Shown: positions 1 to 9,221, counted from the first letter of the stretch. The stretch: 64,000 bases of DNA from Altererythrobacter sp. KTW20L (GCF_023501975.1 NZ_JAMFLH010000007.1:62001-126000); one strand, 5' to 3'. Numbers and translations are program-made. The notes: a model not told the origin generated them from the sequence alone.

Positions 1-270
1 ACCGACAGCTGCGATGTCGGCGTACCGAGCGGAGTGGAACTGGTCGAGCGAGACTATATCGTGGACGAAGCGATCGGCGGCGTGGCCGTGCGGCTGCGCT
101 TCGGCGGACCGGAGGACTTGCCTGATGCGCACATTTTCCGCATCGAGAACGGCCTGATCCGCTATGTCCACACCATTACCAATTGCCAGGGCGTGGAGAA
201 CTGCGGATTTCCGCCGTTTGCCGAAATGCTCGAGGGCAATCCCGCCATGCAACCCGAACTTGCCAACTGA
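1..270 (+). CDS. 3' part of a secreted-type protein, tandem paralogue of the next gene (partial)
   Basis: The reading frame is open from the first base and ends with TGA at 268-270, so the start lies outside the window. The visible 89 residues align closely with the end of the downstream protein (317-1177). Both share a TDxCxVGVP segment, a D(A/S)H(I/T)FRIE segment, the stretch TNCQGxENCGF and a final NPxMQP. The cysteines are conserved and suggest disulphides in an exported protein. Function is unknown. The pair is best read as a recent tandem duplication. Confidence 0.75.
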   Translation, partial: TDSCDVGVPSGVELVERDYIVDEAIGGVAVRLRFGGPEDLPDAHIFRIENGLIRYVHTITNCQGVENCGFPPFAEMLEGNPAMQPELAN

Positions 271-316
271 ACCTGATCACCCCCTCTGAACCTGTAAACA
301 AGGATCGATAACCACC

Positions 317-1177
317 ATGAAGCGCAAGCTGATATCCGCCCTGGCCGCCACTGCGGCCTTCGCCTTTTCCACCCCTGCCGCCGCCCAGGCCGGGTGTGAT
401 CGTGCCCTGACGCAAGGCATCGTCGATAGCTGGATCGCCGCGCTCGAACAGGGCACGATGATGACCATGAACCTCGGCGAATGGGTCGATTACAACGAGA
501 ACTTCCGCCGCCGCTCGCTTGGTGGCTTCCTCGACCATCCGCGCGAAGTCGTGTGGCATATGGCGCTGCAGGACACCACGAGCTGCCGTGTCTATGTCCA
601 GGCCGTGACCAAGGCTGGCGACGAATGGGAGGTGCTGGCCACCCAGATCGGCAACGGCTTCTTTGGCGTGGGCCCGTTCAACAACATCACCACGCGCGAA
701 GGTGACTGGCTGTTCGATGCCGAGCGCACCGCCTATTACGCCAGCCGCGAGGACTGGAGCGAGATTCCCGAAGGCCAGCGCAGCACCCGCGCCGAACTGA
801 TCGCGGCGGCCGATGCCTATCTCGACCTGTTCAGCGACCCCACCACCGAAGTGCCATGGGGCACGCCCTGCGCCAGGCTCGAAGGCGGGATCTATACCGG
901 CCGCAACCAGCCGACCGACACCTGCAATGTCGGCGTGCCCGAGGGCGTGGCGATGGTCGATCGGATATATGTGGTGGACGAAGCCCTTGGCGCAGTGAAC
1001 GTGCTGCTCAAGATGGGAACCAATGAGCGTCCCGACAGCCACACTTTCCGCATCGAGGACGGCAAGCTGCGCTATATCCACACGGTCACCAACTGCCAGG
1101 GCGAGGAAAACTGCGGCTTCGGACCCTTCAGCGAGATGCTGGAGCGCAATCCCGACATGCAGCCCGATCTCGACTGA
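317..1177 (+). CDS. Secreted protein of unknown function, SnoaL/DUF8021-like
   Basis: The 286-residue protein begins with a clear signal peptide (charged MKRK, hydrophobic core, AAAQA before about residue 25), so it is probably periplasmic. The mature part starts CDRAL and appears to hold two related segments, each with a tryptophan- or aromatic-rich beta-type pattern. The C-terminal half has an R-x-ELIAAADAYLDLF helix, then paired cysteines and an HTFRIEDGKLRYIHTV strand pair. This layout resembles the DUF8021/SnoaL-like cone fold; that is inference from pattern, not a database match. It lies 46 bases after its tandem paralogue and is followed by a hairpin terminator. No catalytic residues are recognised. 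Confidence 0.7.
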   Translation: MKRKLISALAATAAFAFSTPAAAQAGCDRALTQGIVDSWIAALEQGTMMTMNLGEWVDYNENFRRRSLGGFLDHPREVVWHMALQDTTSCRVYVQAVTKAGDEWEVLATQIGNGFFGVGPFNNITTREGDWLFDAERTAYYASREDWSEIPEGQRSTRAELIAAADAYLDLFSDPTTEVPWGTPCARLEGGIYTGRNQPTDTCNVGVPEGVAMVDRIYVVDEALGAVNVLLKMGTNERPDSHTFRIEDGKLRYIHTVTNCQGEENCGFGPFSEMLERNPDMQPDLD

Positions 1178-1212
1178 GCAGGTCTCGACCGGATAGCTCA
1201 ACCATTCGACGC

Positions 1213-1248
1213 AAAAAGGCGCGGCGGGGGATTCCCTGCCGCGCTTTT
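1213..1248 (+). terminator. Rho-independent terminator after the secreted-protein gene
   Basis: A run of A (1213-1217) precedes a stem of GCGCGGC (1219-1225) pairing with GCCGCGC (1238-1244). The stem extends inward through a G-rich/C-rich segment around a short loop and ends in TTTT at 1245-1248. The site lies 35 bases after the stop codon at 1177. It separates the tandem secreted genes from the transglycosylase operon. Confidence 0.65.
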
Positions 1249-1266
1249 GCATGGCACTGTGCGCGC

Positions 1267-2295
1267 ATGAGATTTTCCCGCCCATTTCGCACCGCGATGC
1301 TTGCAGCAGCCGCCCTTTGCCTCGGTCCGGCTGCCCATGCACAGCAGGGCAGCTTTGCCAGCTATCTTGAGTCGGTCGCATCGCGCGCCCGGGCCGATGG
1401 CATCAGCCAGGCCACTATCGACCGCGTGCTGGGCGGCCTTACCGTCAGCCAGCGGGTGATCGACCTGGATCGGGAGAATGTTTCATCCGGCGCCACGACC
1501 AGCACCGGCTTTCCTTCGATGGCGGCCTATATCAACCGCCACAACACCCAGTCTCGGATCAACGGCGGGGTGGCAGCCATGCGCCGCGTCGGGCCGCTGG
1601 TCACCGCGGTGGAGCGGGAATATGGCGTACCTGCTGAAATCATGCTGGCCATCTGGGGCCACGAGACGGCCTATGGCGCGGTAAAGGGCGGGTTCGACCT
1701 GCCGCAGGCGCTGGCCACCCTGGCCTGGGAAGGGCGCCGCCGCGACCTGTTCGAGCCTGAGCTGTTCGCCGTGCTGCAAATGGTTGAACAGGGTGTCCCG
1801 CGCAGTGATCTGGTGGGAAGCCATGCCGGCGCCTTCGGCAATCCGCAGTTTCTTCCCAGCGTTTACCTGCGCCTCGCCAAGGACGGAGACGGCGATGGTG
1901 ACAAGGATATCTGGAACTCCGACGCCGACACGCTCCACTCCATTGCCAACTATTTCCGCGATGCCGGATGGCGCACGGGGGAGCCTTGGGGGGTGAGGGC
2001 CTTCGTCCCCAATTCGGTCGATCGCAATGCCATCGTTAACGATGTCGTGCCACCGGTTTGCCCCCGCGTCCATGGCCGGATGAGCCGCTGGATGACGGTG
2101 CGCGAATGGCGAGCCATGGGCGTGGAACCGCGCGGAAACATCGGTGATGATGTGATGGCCACGCTGTTCGAACCCGATGGCGCGGCGAATCCCGGCTACC
2201 TCTTAACCCAGAATTATAGGGTTATCCTCGAATATAACTGCTCGAATTACTACGCGATGAGTGTGGGGCTTCTGGCAGATGAGATTTCGCGGTGA
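1267..2295 (+). CDS. Lytic murein transglycosylase, MltB family
   Basis: The product cleaves peptidoglycan glycan strands to 1,6-anhydro ends in the periplasm. It has 342 residues with a signal peptide (residues 1-26, ending AHAQ) and no lipobox, so it is a soluble MltB-type enzyme. The catalytic glutamate is expected in IWGHETAYG (Glu133; the family usually has GVETNYG or similar). The second signature, SHAGAFGNPQFLPS (185-198), corresponds to the usual SWAGAxGxxQFMPS. A DGDGDGDKDIW segment near 207-216 followed by SIANYFRDAGW matches the family. The C-terminus overlaps the RlpA-like gene, suggesting coupled expression of two peptidoglycan proteins. Confidence 0.9.
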   Translation: MRFSRPFRTAMLAAAALCLGPAAHAQQGSFASYLESVASRARADGISQATIDRVLGGLTVSQRVIDLDRENVSSGATTSTGFPSMAAYINRHNTQSRINGGVAAMRRVGPLVTAVEREYGVPAEIMLAIWGHETAYGAVKGGFDLPQALATLAWEGRRRDLFEPELFAVLQMVEQGVPRSDLVGSHAGAFGNPQFLPSVYLRLAKDGDGDGDKDIWNSDADTLHSIANYFRDAGWRTGEPWGVRAFVPNSVDRNAIVNDVVPPVCPRVHGRMSRWMTVREWRAMGVEPRGNIGDDVMATLFEPDGAANPGYLLTQNYRVILEYNCSNYYAMSVGLLADEISR

Positions 2296-3316
2296 CAGCA
2301 GACAGGGTCGGGCCCAGGGACGTATTGGCCGCCTCTGCATAATTCTCGCCAGCACTACGGCGCTGGCAGCTTGTGGCGTGGTTGGCGGCGGCGCGCCGTC
2401 GGCTACGATTGCTCCGGCGGGGATTGCCGTCAACGGGCCTCAGGCCGACTATCCGGTCACCATTGGTGATCCCTATCTGGTGGACGGAACCACCTATCGC
2501 CCGGCCGACGTGATGAATTATGACGAGGTCGGCTATCTCGCCGCCGGGTCCGGGACGGGCTTCTCCGCGGCGCACCACACCCTGCCGTTCCCCAGCTATG
2601 TCGAAGTGACCTCGCTGGAAACCGGCCGCACGATTCTCGTCCGGGTGGAACAGCGCGGGCCGATGGATTCAAACCACCTGCTAGCCCTGTCGCCCGCGGC
2701 GATGGAGCAGATTGGCGCCACGCCCGATACGCCGGTCCGCGTGCGGCGGGTCAACGCGCCCGAAGCGCACCGCGCCCTGCTGCGCGATCGCCAGGCGGCA
2801 CCGGTGAGGATGGATACACCGATGGGCCTGGTCGAGGTCCTGCGTCGCCGCCTTCCGGCGGAAGGTTCAGCCAGCCTCCACGCCCGCGCCATGCCGGAAA
2901 CGGCGGTGGAACTGCCGCCGGTCGAAGAATTGCCACTTGCCCCGCTGGCCGAGGTCGAACCGGCAGCAGCAGCACCCAGCTTCGAACGGGCCTTCTCCAG
3001 CGAACTGGTCGAACTGGCAGCTATCGAGCCGGAACCAGCCCTTGAATCGGAGCCTTCACCAGAACTTGCGCCAGAACCGGCACTGGCCGAGGTCGTCACC
3101 CCGATCACTGGCGGATTCGAAATCCAGGCCGCCGCGTTTTCCTCGGAAGAACGGGCCAACCGCGCCGCCAGCGCGCTGGGCGGCCATGTGGTACCGTTCG
3201 GCGATCTCTACCGCGTCCGCACCGGTCCCTACAGAACCCGTGGAGAGGCCGAGGCCTCGCTCGCCAATGTGCGGGCGGCGGGTTATAGCGATGCCCGAAT
3301 CCTGACCAGCGGTTGA
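2279..3316 (+). CDS. RlpA-like lipoprotein with SPOR domain, probably non-catalytic
   Basis: I chose the ATG at 2279, overlapping the previous gene by 17 bases. An in-frame GTG at 2261 is also possible. The 345-residue protein has a lipoprotein signal ending in the lipobox LAAC (Cys32), a double-psi beta-barrel region (about 60-160), a long proline/glutamate-rich linker, and a C-terminal SPOR domain (about 276-344) that binds denuded septal glycan. In active RlpA the barrel carries a TAAH histidine and an NDRGP aspartate. Here SAAHHTLP keeps the histidine, but NDRGP is EQRGP and IDLS is LALS. It probably acts as a SPOR-targeted structural protein rather than an enzyme. Confidence 0.8.
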   Translation: MRFRGDSRQGRAQGRIGRLCIILASTTALAACGVVGGGAPSATIAPAGIAVNGPQADYPVTIGDPYLVDGTTYRPADVMNYDEVGYLAAGSGTGFSAAHHTLPFPSYVEVTSLETGRTILVRVEQRGPMDSNHLLALSPAAMEQIGATPDTPVRVRRVNAPEAHRALLRDRQAAPVRMDTPMGLVEVLRRRLPAEGSASLHARAMPETAVELPPVEELPLAPLAEVEPAAAAPSFERAFSSELVELAAIEPEPALESEPSPELAPEPALAEVVTPITGGFEIQAAAFSSEERANRAASALGGHVVPFGDLYRVRTGPYRTRGEAEASLANVRAAGYSDARILTSG

Positions 3317-3347
3317 GCCCGGTAATCCCTGCCGGTCCGTCGCGGCC

Positions 3348-4526
3348 ATGCGGGGAGCAAGCTTGGATCATCTGCGGAAAGTCACAGTGTTGCTTGCCCG
3401 ATTGTTTTTGGGCGCCCTGCTGTTGCAGGTTCCCGCCGCGCAGGCGGCAACCGCGCCCGTTCCGCCGGAGATTCCCGTCGCCCTGCTGGTGGATCTCAGC
3501 ACCGGACAGGAACTGTTCGCCCGCGAACCGGCCCGCCGCTTCATGCCTGCCTCGGTGGTCAAGGTGATGACCACCTACACCGCCTTCCGCCTGATGGCCG
3601 AGGGGCGCATATCGCCGAACACCCGGTACGAGATTTCGCCCGAGCTGGAAAAGGAATGGTCTGGCGTGGGCTCGACCATGTTCCTGAAAGCGGGCGAACG
3701 GCCGACCCTGGGCGAGATCTTGCTGGGCGCGACTTCGGTATCTGGTAACGATGCCAGCGTGGCCCTGGCCCTGGCATCGACCGGGTCGGTCCAGTCATGG
3801 CTTGACCTGATGAATGCCAATGCGGCGGACCTGGGCATGCGCGATACCCATTTCGGATCGGCCAACGGCTATCCCGATCACGGCCGCACCTTCACCACCG
3901 CCCATGATCTGGCCCGATTGGGCGAAGCAGTCGTCACCCGCTATCCCGGTCTTTACCGGCGCTATTTCGGCCATCGCACGATGACGTGGCGCAATATCAC
4001 CCAGCAGAACCACGATCCCGTTACCGGGCGGGTGCAGGGCGCTGACGGCATGAAAACCGGCTATACCAACGAAGCCGGCTTCACATTTCTCGGATCGGGC
4101 GAGCGCGACGGTCGGCGGCTGATCATGGTGCTGGCAGGCGCCCCGAGTGGCGATGCGCGGGACCAGGCGGCGCGGGCCTTGCTCGAATGGGGCTTTTCCA
4201 GCTTCGCGACACGCGAGCTTGCTCCACCGGGAACCGTGGTCGGGCGGGCGAGGGTGCAAAATGGCGATGCGCTGCATGTGGACCTGCGTGCGCCGCGGGG
4301 TGTCAACCTTGCCTTGCCGGTCGGGGGTGCACGCGTGAAGCAGATGTCGATCCGCTACAACGGGCCCCTGTTGGCCCCGATCGCCGAGGGAGACGAGGTA
4401 GCCGTCCTGCATGTCGAGATTGAGGGCCAGGCGGCCTTCGACGTGCCCCTGGCGGCGACAGAAGCTGTTGGGCAGGCAGGTTTCTTCCGGCGGATCGTCA
4501 ACGGCCTTGCCGGGTTCATCACCTGA
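3348..4526 (+). CDS. dacA: D-alanyl-D-alanine carboxypeptidase (peptidase S11, PBP5/6 type)
   Basis: This penicillin-binding protein removes the terminal D-Ala from peptidoglycan pentapeptides at the outer face of the inner membrane. Its 392 residues carry an export signal (about 11-34) and all three active-site motifs: SVVK (Ser69/Lys72), SGN (132-134) and KTG (236-238). A C-terminal beta-rich domain and terminal helix (FFRRIVNGLAGFI) match the PBP5 membrane anchor. The ATG at 3348 was chosen; a TTG at 3363 is an alternative. The stop overlaps the tmk start (TGATG). I use dacA as the generic symbol; dacC or dacF naming would fit equally well. Confidence 0.93.
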   Translation: MRGASLDHLRKVTVLLARLFLGALLLQVPAAQAATAPVPPEIPVALLVDLSTGQELFAREPARRFMPASVVKVMTTYTAFRLMAEGRISPNTRYEISPELEKEWSGVGSTMFLKAGERPTLGEILLGATSVSGNDASVALALASTGSVQSWLDLMNANAADLGMRDTHFGSANGYPDHGRTFTTAHDLARLGEAVVTRYPGLYRRYFGHRTMTWRNITQQNHDPVTGRVQGADGMKTGYTNEAGFTFLGSGERDGRRLIMVLAGAPSGDARDQAARALLEWGFSSFATRELAPPGTVVGRARVQNGDALHVDLRAPRGVNLALPVGGARVKQMSIRYNGPLLAPIAEGDEVAVLHVEIEGQAAFDVPLAATEAVGQAGFFRRIVNGLAGFIT

Positions 4527-5161
4527 TGGCTGGCCATTTCATCACGTTCGAAGGCGGCGAGGGCGCGGGCAAATCCACCCAGGCCCGGCTACTGGCCGAG
4601 GCCTTGCGGGAGCAGGGCTTTGAAGTGGTCGTCACGCGGGAACCAGGCGGAACGCCGGGGGCAGAAGCGATCCGCCAGCTCCTGCTCGCCACCGACGGGA
4701 CAGACTGGAACCTTCCGGCCGAAGCCCTGCTGTTCGCCGCGGCGCGGGCCGACCATGTGGCGCAATTGATCCGTCCGGCCGTTGAGCGCGGGGCATGGGT
4801 TATCTGCGACCGGTTCATCGATTCCACCCGCGCCTATCAGGGCGGGGAAGGGGGGCTGCCAGACGAGACGATCATAGCGCTGCATGGCGTAGGCAGTGGC
4901 GGGTTCATGCCCGACCTGACCTTGCTGGTCGAACTGCCGCCCGAAGAAGCAGCGCGCCGCATCGCCCTGCGCGATGGCGAGGACAGCGACCGGATCGGTG
5001 GCCGGGACGCAGCGTTTCACGCCAAGGTCGCCCGACGATTTGCCGCCATCGCGGCTGAGGAGCCTGAACGCTTTGCCCGGATCGACGGATCGGTCGATGC
5101 GGCCAGCGTCCACTTGCAGGTGCTGCACGCCGTAAGCCAGCGCCTTGGCGGTGAAGCATGA
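4526..5161 (+). CDS. tmk: Thymidylate kinase
   Basis: The enzyme phosphorylates dTMP to dTDP in the cytoplasm for DNA synthesis. It has 211 residues, normal for the family. A P-loop (EGGEGAGKST, residues 9-18) stands at the N-terminus. The DRF motif (CDRFIDSTRAYQG) is about one third of the way in, and the lid region contains the arginines of PPEEAARRIALR. The start overlaps the dacA stop by one base, and the end overlaps holB (ATGATG at 5158). This is the common alphaproteobacterial order dacA-tmk-holB-metG-tatD. Confidence 0.96.
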   Translation: MAGHFITFEGGEGAGKSTQARLLAEALREQGFEVVVTREPGGTPGAEAIRQLLLATDGTDWNLPAEALLFAAARADHVAQLIRPAVERGAWVICDRFIDSTRAYQGGEGGLPDETIIALHGVGSGGFMPDLTLLVELPPEEAARRIALRDGEDSDRIGGRDAAFHAKVARRFAAIAAEEPERFARIDGSVDAASVHLQVLHAVSQRLGGEA

Positions 5162-6120
5162 TGCTGGATGGCCATCAGGATGCCTGGGCCCAGTGGCACG
5201 CCGCCATGGCCGGGCCACGGATGCACCACGGCTGGATCCTGGCGGGCCAGCGCGGCATCGGCAAGGCGAGCTTCGCCATGGCCGCAGCCCGCGAGCTGGT
5301 GGCCGAGCCCGGTGTCCCGCAGCCGCCCGGCGAACACCCTGACGTGATCGTGCTCAGCCACCTTCCGGCCTCCAAGGACGATGAGAAGAAGCGCGACGAT
5401 GGCAAGCCTTTCGCCCTGAAGCGGAGCATCTCGGTCGATCAGATCCGCGCCATGCAACTGCGGCTGCATACGCGGCCCACACTGGGGGCGAGGCGTGTCA
5501 TCATCATCGATCCGGCCGACGATCTGGAAAAGGGCGCGGCCAATGCCCTGCTCAAAAGCCTGGAGGAGCCTCCGGTCGGTACGCATTTCATGCTGGTCGC
5601 CCACCGTCCGGGCCGCCTGCTGGCCACGATCCGCTCACGCTGTCGGCTGCTGCGCTTCGCCCGCATCGAGGATGGCGCAATCGACGCTATACTGCAGCGC
5701 GAGGTGCCGTCGGCCGATAGCGCAACACGGGCCGCCGCGATCATGGCGGCAGGGGGATCGCCGGGCGCGGCGCTCGATTTCGTGGAACTCGATCTCAAGG
5801 TGCTGCACCGGCTGATGCAGGATATCGCGGTCAGGGGCGATCCCGGCTTCATCCTGCGCGGCAGGCTGGCCGAGGCCATGGGCGCGCGGCCCGACCGGCG
5901 CAAGCAGATGGCCGCGGTGGAACTGGCCCGCGCCATTGCCGCTGGCGCGTTGCAGGACATTTCCGCCGCATCGATCCCCGGCGTGGTCGAAACCCACGCC
6001 GAACTTGCCCGCCTGACTGCCGAGGTGCCGACCGCCAATTTCGATGCCGGGCTACTGGTGCTGGAAATAGGCACCTTGCTCACCCGTCTGGCCGCCTCTA
6101 GGGAACCAGCCCATGGCTGA
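5158..6120 (+). CDS. holB: DNA polymerase III subunit delta'
   Basis: This subunit is part of the clamp-loader complex that places the beta clamp on DNA. Its 320 residues include a P-loop-like GQRGIGKAS near residue 30. A conserved clamp-loader core follows, with segments such as RRVIIIDPADDLEKGAANALLKSLEEPP and TIRSRCRLLRFAR; the latter is the SRC motif. No zinc-binding cysteine cluster is evident between them. The gene overlaps tmk by four bases and metG by eight, so the three are probably co-translated. Confidence 0.93.
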   Translation: MMLDGHQDAWAQWHAAMAGPRMHHGWILAGQRGIGKASFAMAAARELVAEPGVPQPPGEHPDVIVLSHLPASKDDEKKRDDGKPFALKRSISVDQIRAMQLRLHTRPTLGARRVIIIDPADDLEKGAANALLKSLEEPPVGTHFMLVAHRPGRLLATIRSRCRLLRFARIEDGAIDAILQREVPSADSATRAAAIMAAGGSPGAALDFVELDLKVLHRLMQDIAVRGDPGFILRGRLAEAMGARPDRRKQMAAVELARAIAAGALQDISAASIPGVVETHAELARLTAEVPTANFDAGLLVLEIGTLLTRLAASREPAHG

Positions 6121-7681
6121 CCCCTTTTACCTTACCACCGCGATCCACTATCCCAACGGCAAGCCGCATATCGGCCACGCCTACGAAACGATTGCCGCCG
6201 ACGTGCTGGCGCGGTTCCACCGGATGCAGGGACGCGATGTCAGGTTCCAGACCGGGACTGACGAACATGGCCTGAAAATGGCACAGAAGGCGCGCGACCT
6301 CGGCATCACCCCGCGCGCGCTGGCAGATGAAATGTCAGCCCATTTCCGCGAGCTGTTCGACAAACTCGATATTTCGTATGATCGCTTCATCCGAACAACA
6401 CAGGCGGAACATCACACCTCCAGCCAGGCGCTGTGGCGGGCAATGGAGGCCAATGGCGACCTCTATCTCGACCGCTACGAAGGCTGGTACTCGGTGCGCG
6501 ACGAGGCCTATTACGACGCCAGCGAACTGGTGGACGGTGAGGCCGGGGAAAAGTTATCGCCGCAGGGCACGCCAGTCGAGTGGACGGTGGAGGAAAGCTG
6601 GTTCTTCCGCCTGTCCGCCTACCAGGAGCCGCTGCTCGCCCTGTACCGTAATAACCCCGACTTCCTGCAGCCCGAGAGCCGCCGCAACGAAGTGGTAAAA
6701 TTCGTCGAGGGCGGGCTGCGCGATCTGTCGGTCAGCCGCACCAGTTTCGACTGGGGGGTCAAGGTTCCGGGTGCCGAAAACCACGTGATGTATGTCTGGG
6801 TCGATGCCCTGACGAACTACATCACCGGCCTCGGTTATCCGGATATGGACGGCGACATGGCGAAATTCTGGCCGGCCGACCTGCACCTGATCGGCAAGGA
6901 CATCGTGCGCTTCCACGCGGTCTATTGGCCAGCCTTCCTGATGAGCGCGAAGCTGGACGTGCCGAAGAAGGTGTTCGGCCACGGTTTCCTCCTCAACCGC
7001 GGACAGAAGGAATCCAAATCGCTCGGCAATGTCACCGATCCGGCAGAGCTGGCCGACCGCTTCGGGGTGGACAATCTACGCTACTTCCTGCTGCGCGATT
7101 TCACCTTCGGGCAGGATGGCAGCTATTCGCCGGAAGCTATTGTTAACAGGTCGAATTCCGAACTTGCCAACAGCTTCGGCAACCTTGCCCAGCGGACCTT
7201 GTCGCAGGTGTTCAAGAACTGCGACGGTAACCTGCCTGGCATCACCGGCCACACGCCGGAGGATGAGGCCCTGTTCGCCCATGTCGACCGCGTGGTCCGC
7301 AGCGAAATGCCCGCCGCCTATGCCGACCTCGCCTTTGCCCAGGCGCTTGAGGCATGGATGGGCGCGGTCTTTGCCTGCAACGCCTACATCGATGCCCAGG
7401 CACCCTGGGCCTTGCGCAAGACCGACGAACAGCGGATGTGTACCGTGCTCGGCACGCTCTACATCTGCATTGCGCAACTGGCCGTGGCCGTGCAGCCCGT
7501 CATGCCTGGATCAATGGCGAAGCTCCTTGATGCCATGGGTATCGCGCCGGAACTGCGCAATCCCGATGCCATCGGTTCGCACTGGTATTCGCCACTGATC
7601 GAGAGCGGTTTCGGCCTCGCCAAGCCTGAAGGCCTGTTCCCCCGGCTCGAACTGGCCGAGGGTGAAGGCGCGCCCGCCTGA
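6113..7681 (+). CDS. metG: Methionyl-tRNA synthetase
   Basis: The enzyme charges tRNA-Met and initiator tRNA. The 522-residue class I protein has the HIGH motif at residues 19-22 and the second signature as KESKS (starting at Lys299), in place of the usual KMSKS. The inserted connective domain (EKLSPQGTPVEWTVEESWFF) has no cysteine pairs, so it is a form without zinc knobs. There is no C-terminal EMAP-type tRNA-binding domain, which fits the short length. It overlaps holB by eight bases, and its stop overlaps the ATG of the TatD gene. Confidence 0.96.
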   Translation: MADPFYLTTAIHYPNGKPHIGHAYETIAADVLARFHRMQGRDVRFQTGTDEHGLKMAQKARDLGITPRALADEMSAHFRELFDKLDISYDRFIRTTQAEHHTSSQALWRAMEANGDLYLDRYEGWYSVRDEAYYDASELVDGEAGEKLSPQGTPVEWTVEESWFFRLSAYQEPLLALYRNNPDFLQPESRRNEVVKFVEGGLRDLSVSRTSFDWGVKVPGAENHVMYVWVDALTNYITGLGYPDMDGDMAKFWPADLHLIGKDIVRFHAVYWPAFLMSAKLDVPKKVFGHGFLLNRGQKESKSLGNVTDPAELADRFGVDNLRYFLLRDFTFGQDGSYSPEAIVNRSNSELANSFGNLAQRTLSQVFKNCDGNLPGITGHTPEDEALFAHVDRVVRSEMPAAYADLAFAQALEAWMGAVFACNAYIDAQAPWALRKTDEQRMCTVLGTLYICIAQLAVAVQPVMPGSMAKLLDAMGIAPELRNPDAIGSHWYSPLIESGFGLAKPEGLFPRLELAEGEGAPA

Positions 7682-8457
7682 TGCTGGTCGATAGCCACTG
7701 CCACCTGAACTACAAGGGACTCGCCGAGCGGCAGGGCGAGGTGCTGGGCAATGCCCGCGCGGCAGGGGTGACCGCCTTCCTCAACATCTCCACCCGGCAG
7801 AGCGAATGGGCCGACATCGTCGCCACGGCGGAGCGTGAGCCCGATGTCTGGGCCTCGATCGGCATCCACCCGCATGAGGCAGACCACCACGCAGACCTGG
7901 GGAAGGGAGCGCTGCTGGAAGCGGCCGAGCATCCGCGCGTCGTCGCAATCGGTGAAACGGGCCTCGACTACTATTACGACAAGAGCGACCGCGCCGTGCA
8001 ACAGGCGCTGTTTCGCACCCATATCGAGGTCTCGCGCGAGACCGGCCTGCCGCTCATCATCCATACCCGCGATGCAGACGAGGATACGGCCTCGATCCTG
8101 GCCGACGAGATGGGGAAGGGGTCTTTCCCCGCGTTGATCCACTGCTTCACCGCCTCGCCCGAATTCGGCCGCAAGGTGCTGGAGCTTGGCCTGACGATAT
8201 CGATCTCCGGCATAGTCACTTTCAAGAATGCCCGCGAACTGCAGGAATTCACGAAGGAAATTCCGGAAGACCGGATACTGGTGGAAACCGACAGCCCGTT
8301 CCTCGCGCCGGTCCCGCATCGCGGCAAGACCTGTGAGCCGGCCTTTGTGCGCAATACCGCCGAATTCGTGGCGGACCTCCGCGGGACAAGCGTGGAAGCC
8401 CTGGCCGAGGCAACCACGCGCAACTTCTACGCCCTGTTTGACAAGGCGACTGCGTGA
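7681..8457 (+). CDS. TatD-family metal-dependent DNase/hydrolase
   Basis: This is a 258-residue amidohydrolase-fold protein. Metal ligands expected for TatD/YcfH proteins are visible: DSHCHLN at the N-terminus, GETGLDYYY in the middle, IHTRD, IHCFT, and ETDSPFL near the C-terminus. Family members act as 3'-5' exonucleases or related hydrolases. The position directly after metG is the classical location of the YcfH/TatD type. It is coupled to metG (TGATG) and to the following MBL gene by a four-base overlap. Confidence 0.93.
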   Translation: MLVDSHCHLNYKGLAERQGEVLGNARAAGVTAFLNISTRQSEWADIVATAEREPDVWASIGIHPHEADHHADLGKGALLEAAEHPRVVAIGETGLDYYYDKSDRAVQQALFRTHIEVSRETGLPLIIHTRDADEDTASILADEMGKGSFPALIHCFTASPEFGRKVLELGLTISISGIVTFKNARELQEFTKEIPEDRILVETDSPFLAPVPHRGKTCEPAFVRNTAEFVADLRGTSVEALAEATTRNFYALFDKATA

Positions 8458-9221
8458 AGCTGATCGTCCTGGGTTCCGGCACTTCGACCGGTGTGCCGCG
8501 GATCGGCAACGATTGGGGCGACTGCGATCCGGATGAGCCAAGGAACCGGCGCACCCGCGTGTCCATCGTTGTGGAAAGCTCCGCCGGACAGCGCTTGCTG
8601 GTCGATACCTCGACCGACCTGCGCCAGCAATTGCTCGCGAACCGGATCGACCGGATCGACGCCGTGTTCTGGACCCACGACCATGCCGATCACTGCCACG
8701 GTATCGATGACCTCAGGCCGCTGCGTTATGGCAGGGCCGCCGCAATTCCGGGATTTGCCTCGGAATATACCTGCCGCAAGCTGCGGAGCCGGTTCGACTA
8801 TGTGTTCAGTGGGCAATATGGCTATCCGACCATCGTGGATCTCAGCACGCTGGAGAAAGTGCGCATCCAATCAGGCTTCGGGATAGACTGGACGGACATG
8901 CCGCACGGACCGATCAACAGCACGGCATACCGGTTCGAAGCAGATGGAAAATCAATCGGTTACGCGACTGACTTCAGCGAGATTACCGACGACATGGTCG
9001 ACCTGTTCGACCGCGTCGATATTCTCGTCACCGATTGCCTGCGCGCCGAACCACATCCGACCCATGCGCACCTGGCGATGTCGCTGGAGTTCGCACGGCG
9101 TTGCCGTGCCAAGAAGACCGTGCTGACGCATCTCGACAAGAGCATGGACTTTGCCAGCCTGACGGCCGAAGTTCCCAAGGATGTTCTGGTCGGGTTCGAC
9201 GGGATGGAGTTGATGGCATGA
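8454..9221 (+). CDS. MBL-fold metallohydrolase, PhnP-like
   Basis: The 255-residue protein carries the dinuclear metal site of metallo-beta-lactamase-fold hydrolases (THDHADHCHGIDDLRPL) and a later YATDFSEI aspartate strand. A late histidine is found in the THLD segment. It resembles PhnP-type phosphodiesterases. With no phn genes nearby, a general housekeeping phosphodiesterase role is inferred. In alphaproteobacteria this gene regularly follows tatD. It overlaps its neighbours at both ends (GTGA at 8454, ATGA at 9218). Confidence 0.85.
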   Translation: MKLIVLGSGTSTGVPRIGNDWGDCDPDEPRNRRTRVSIVVESSAGQRLLVDTSTDLRQQLLANRIDRIDAVFWTHDHADHCHGIDDLRPLRYGRAAAIPGFASEYTCRKLRSRFDYVFSGQYGYPTIVDLSTLEKVRIQSGFGIDWTDMPHGPINSTAYRFEADGKSIGYATDFSEITDDMVDLFDRVDILVTDCLRAEPHPTHAHLAMSLEFARRCRAKKTVLTHLDKSMDFASLTAEVPKDVLVGFDGMELMA

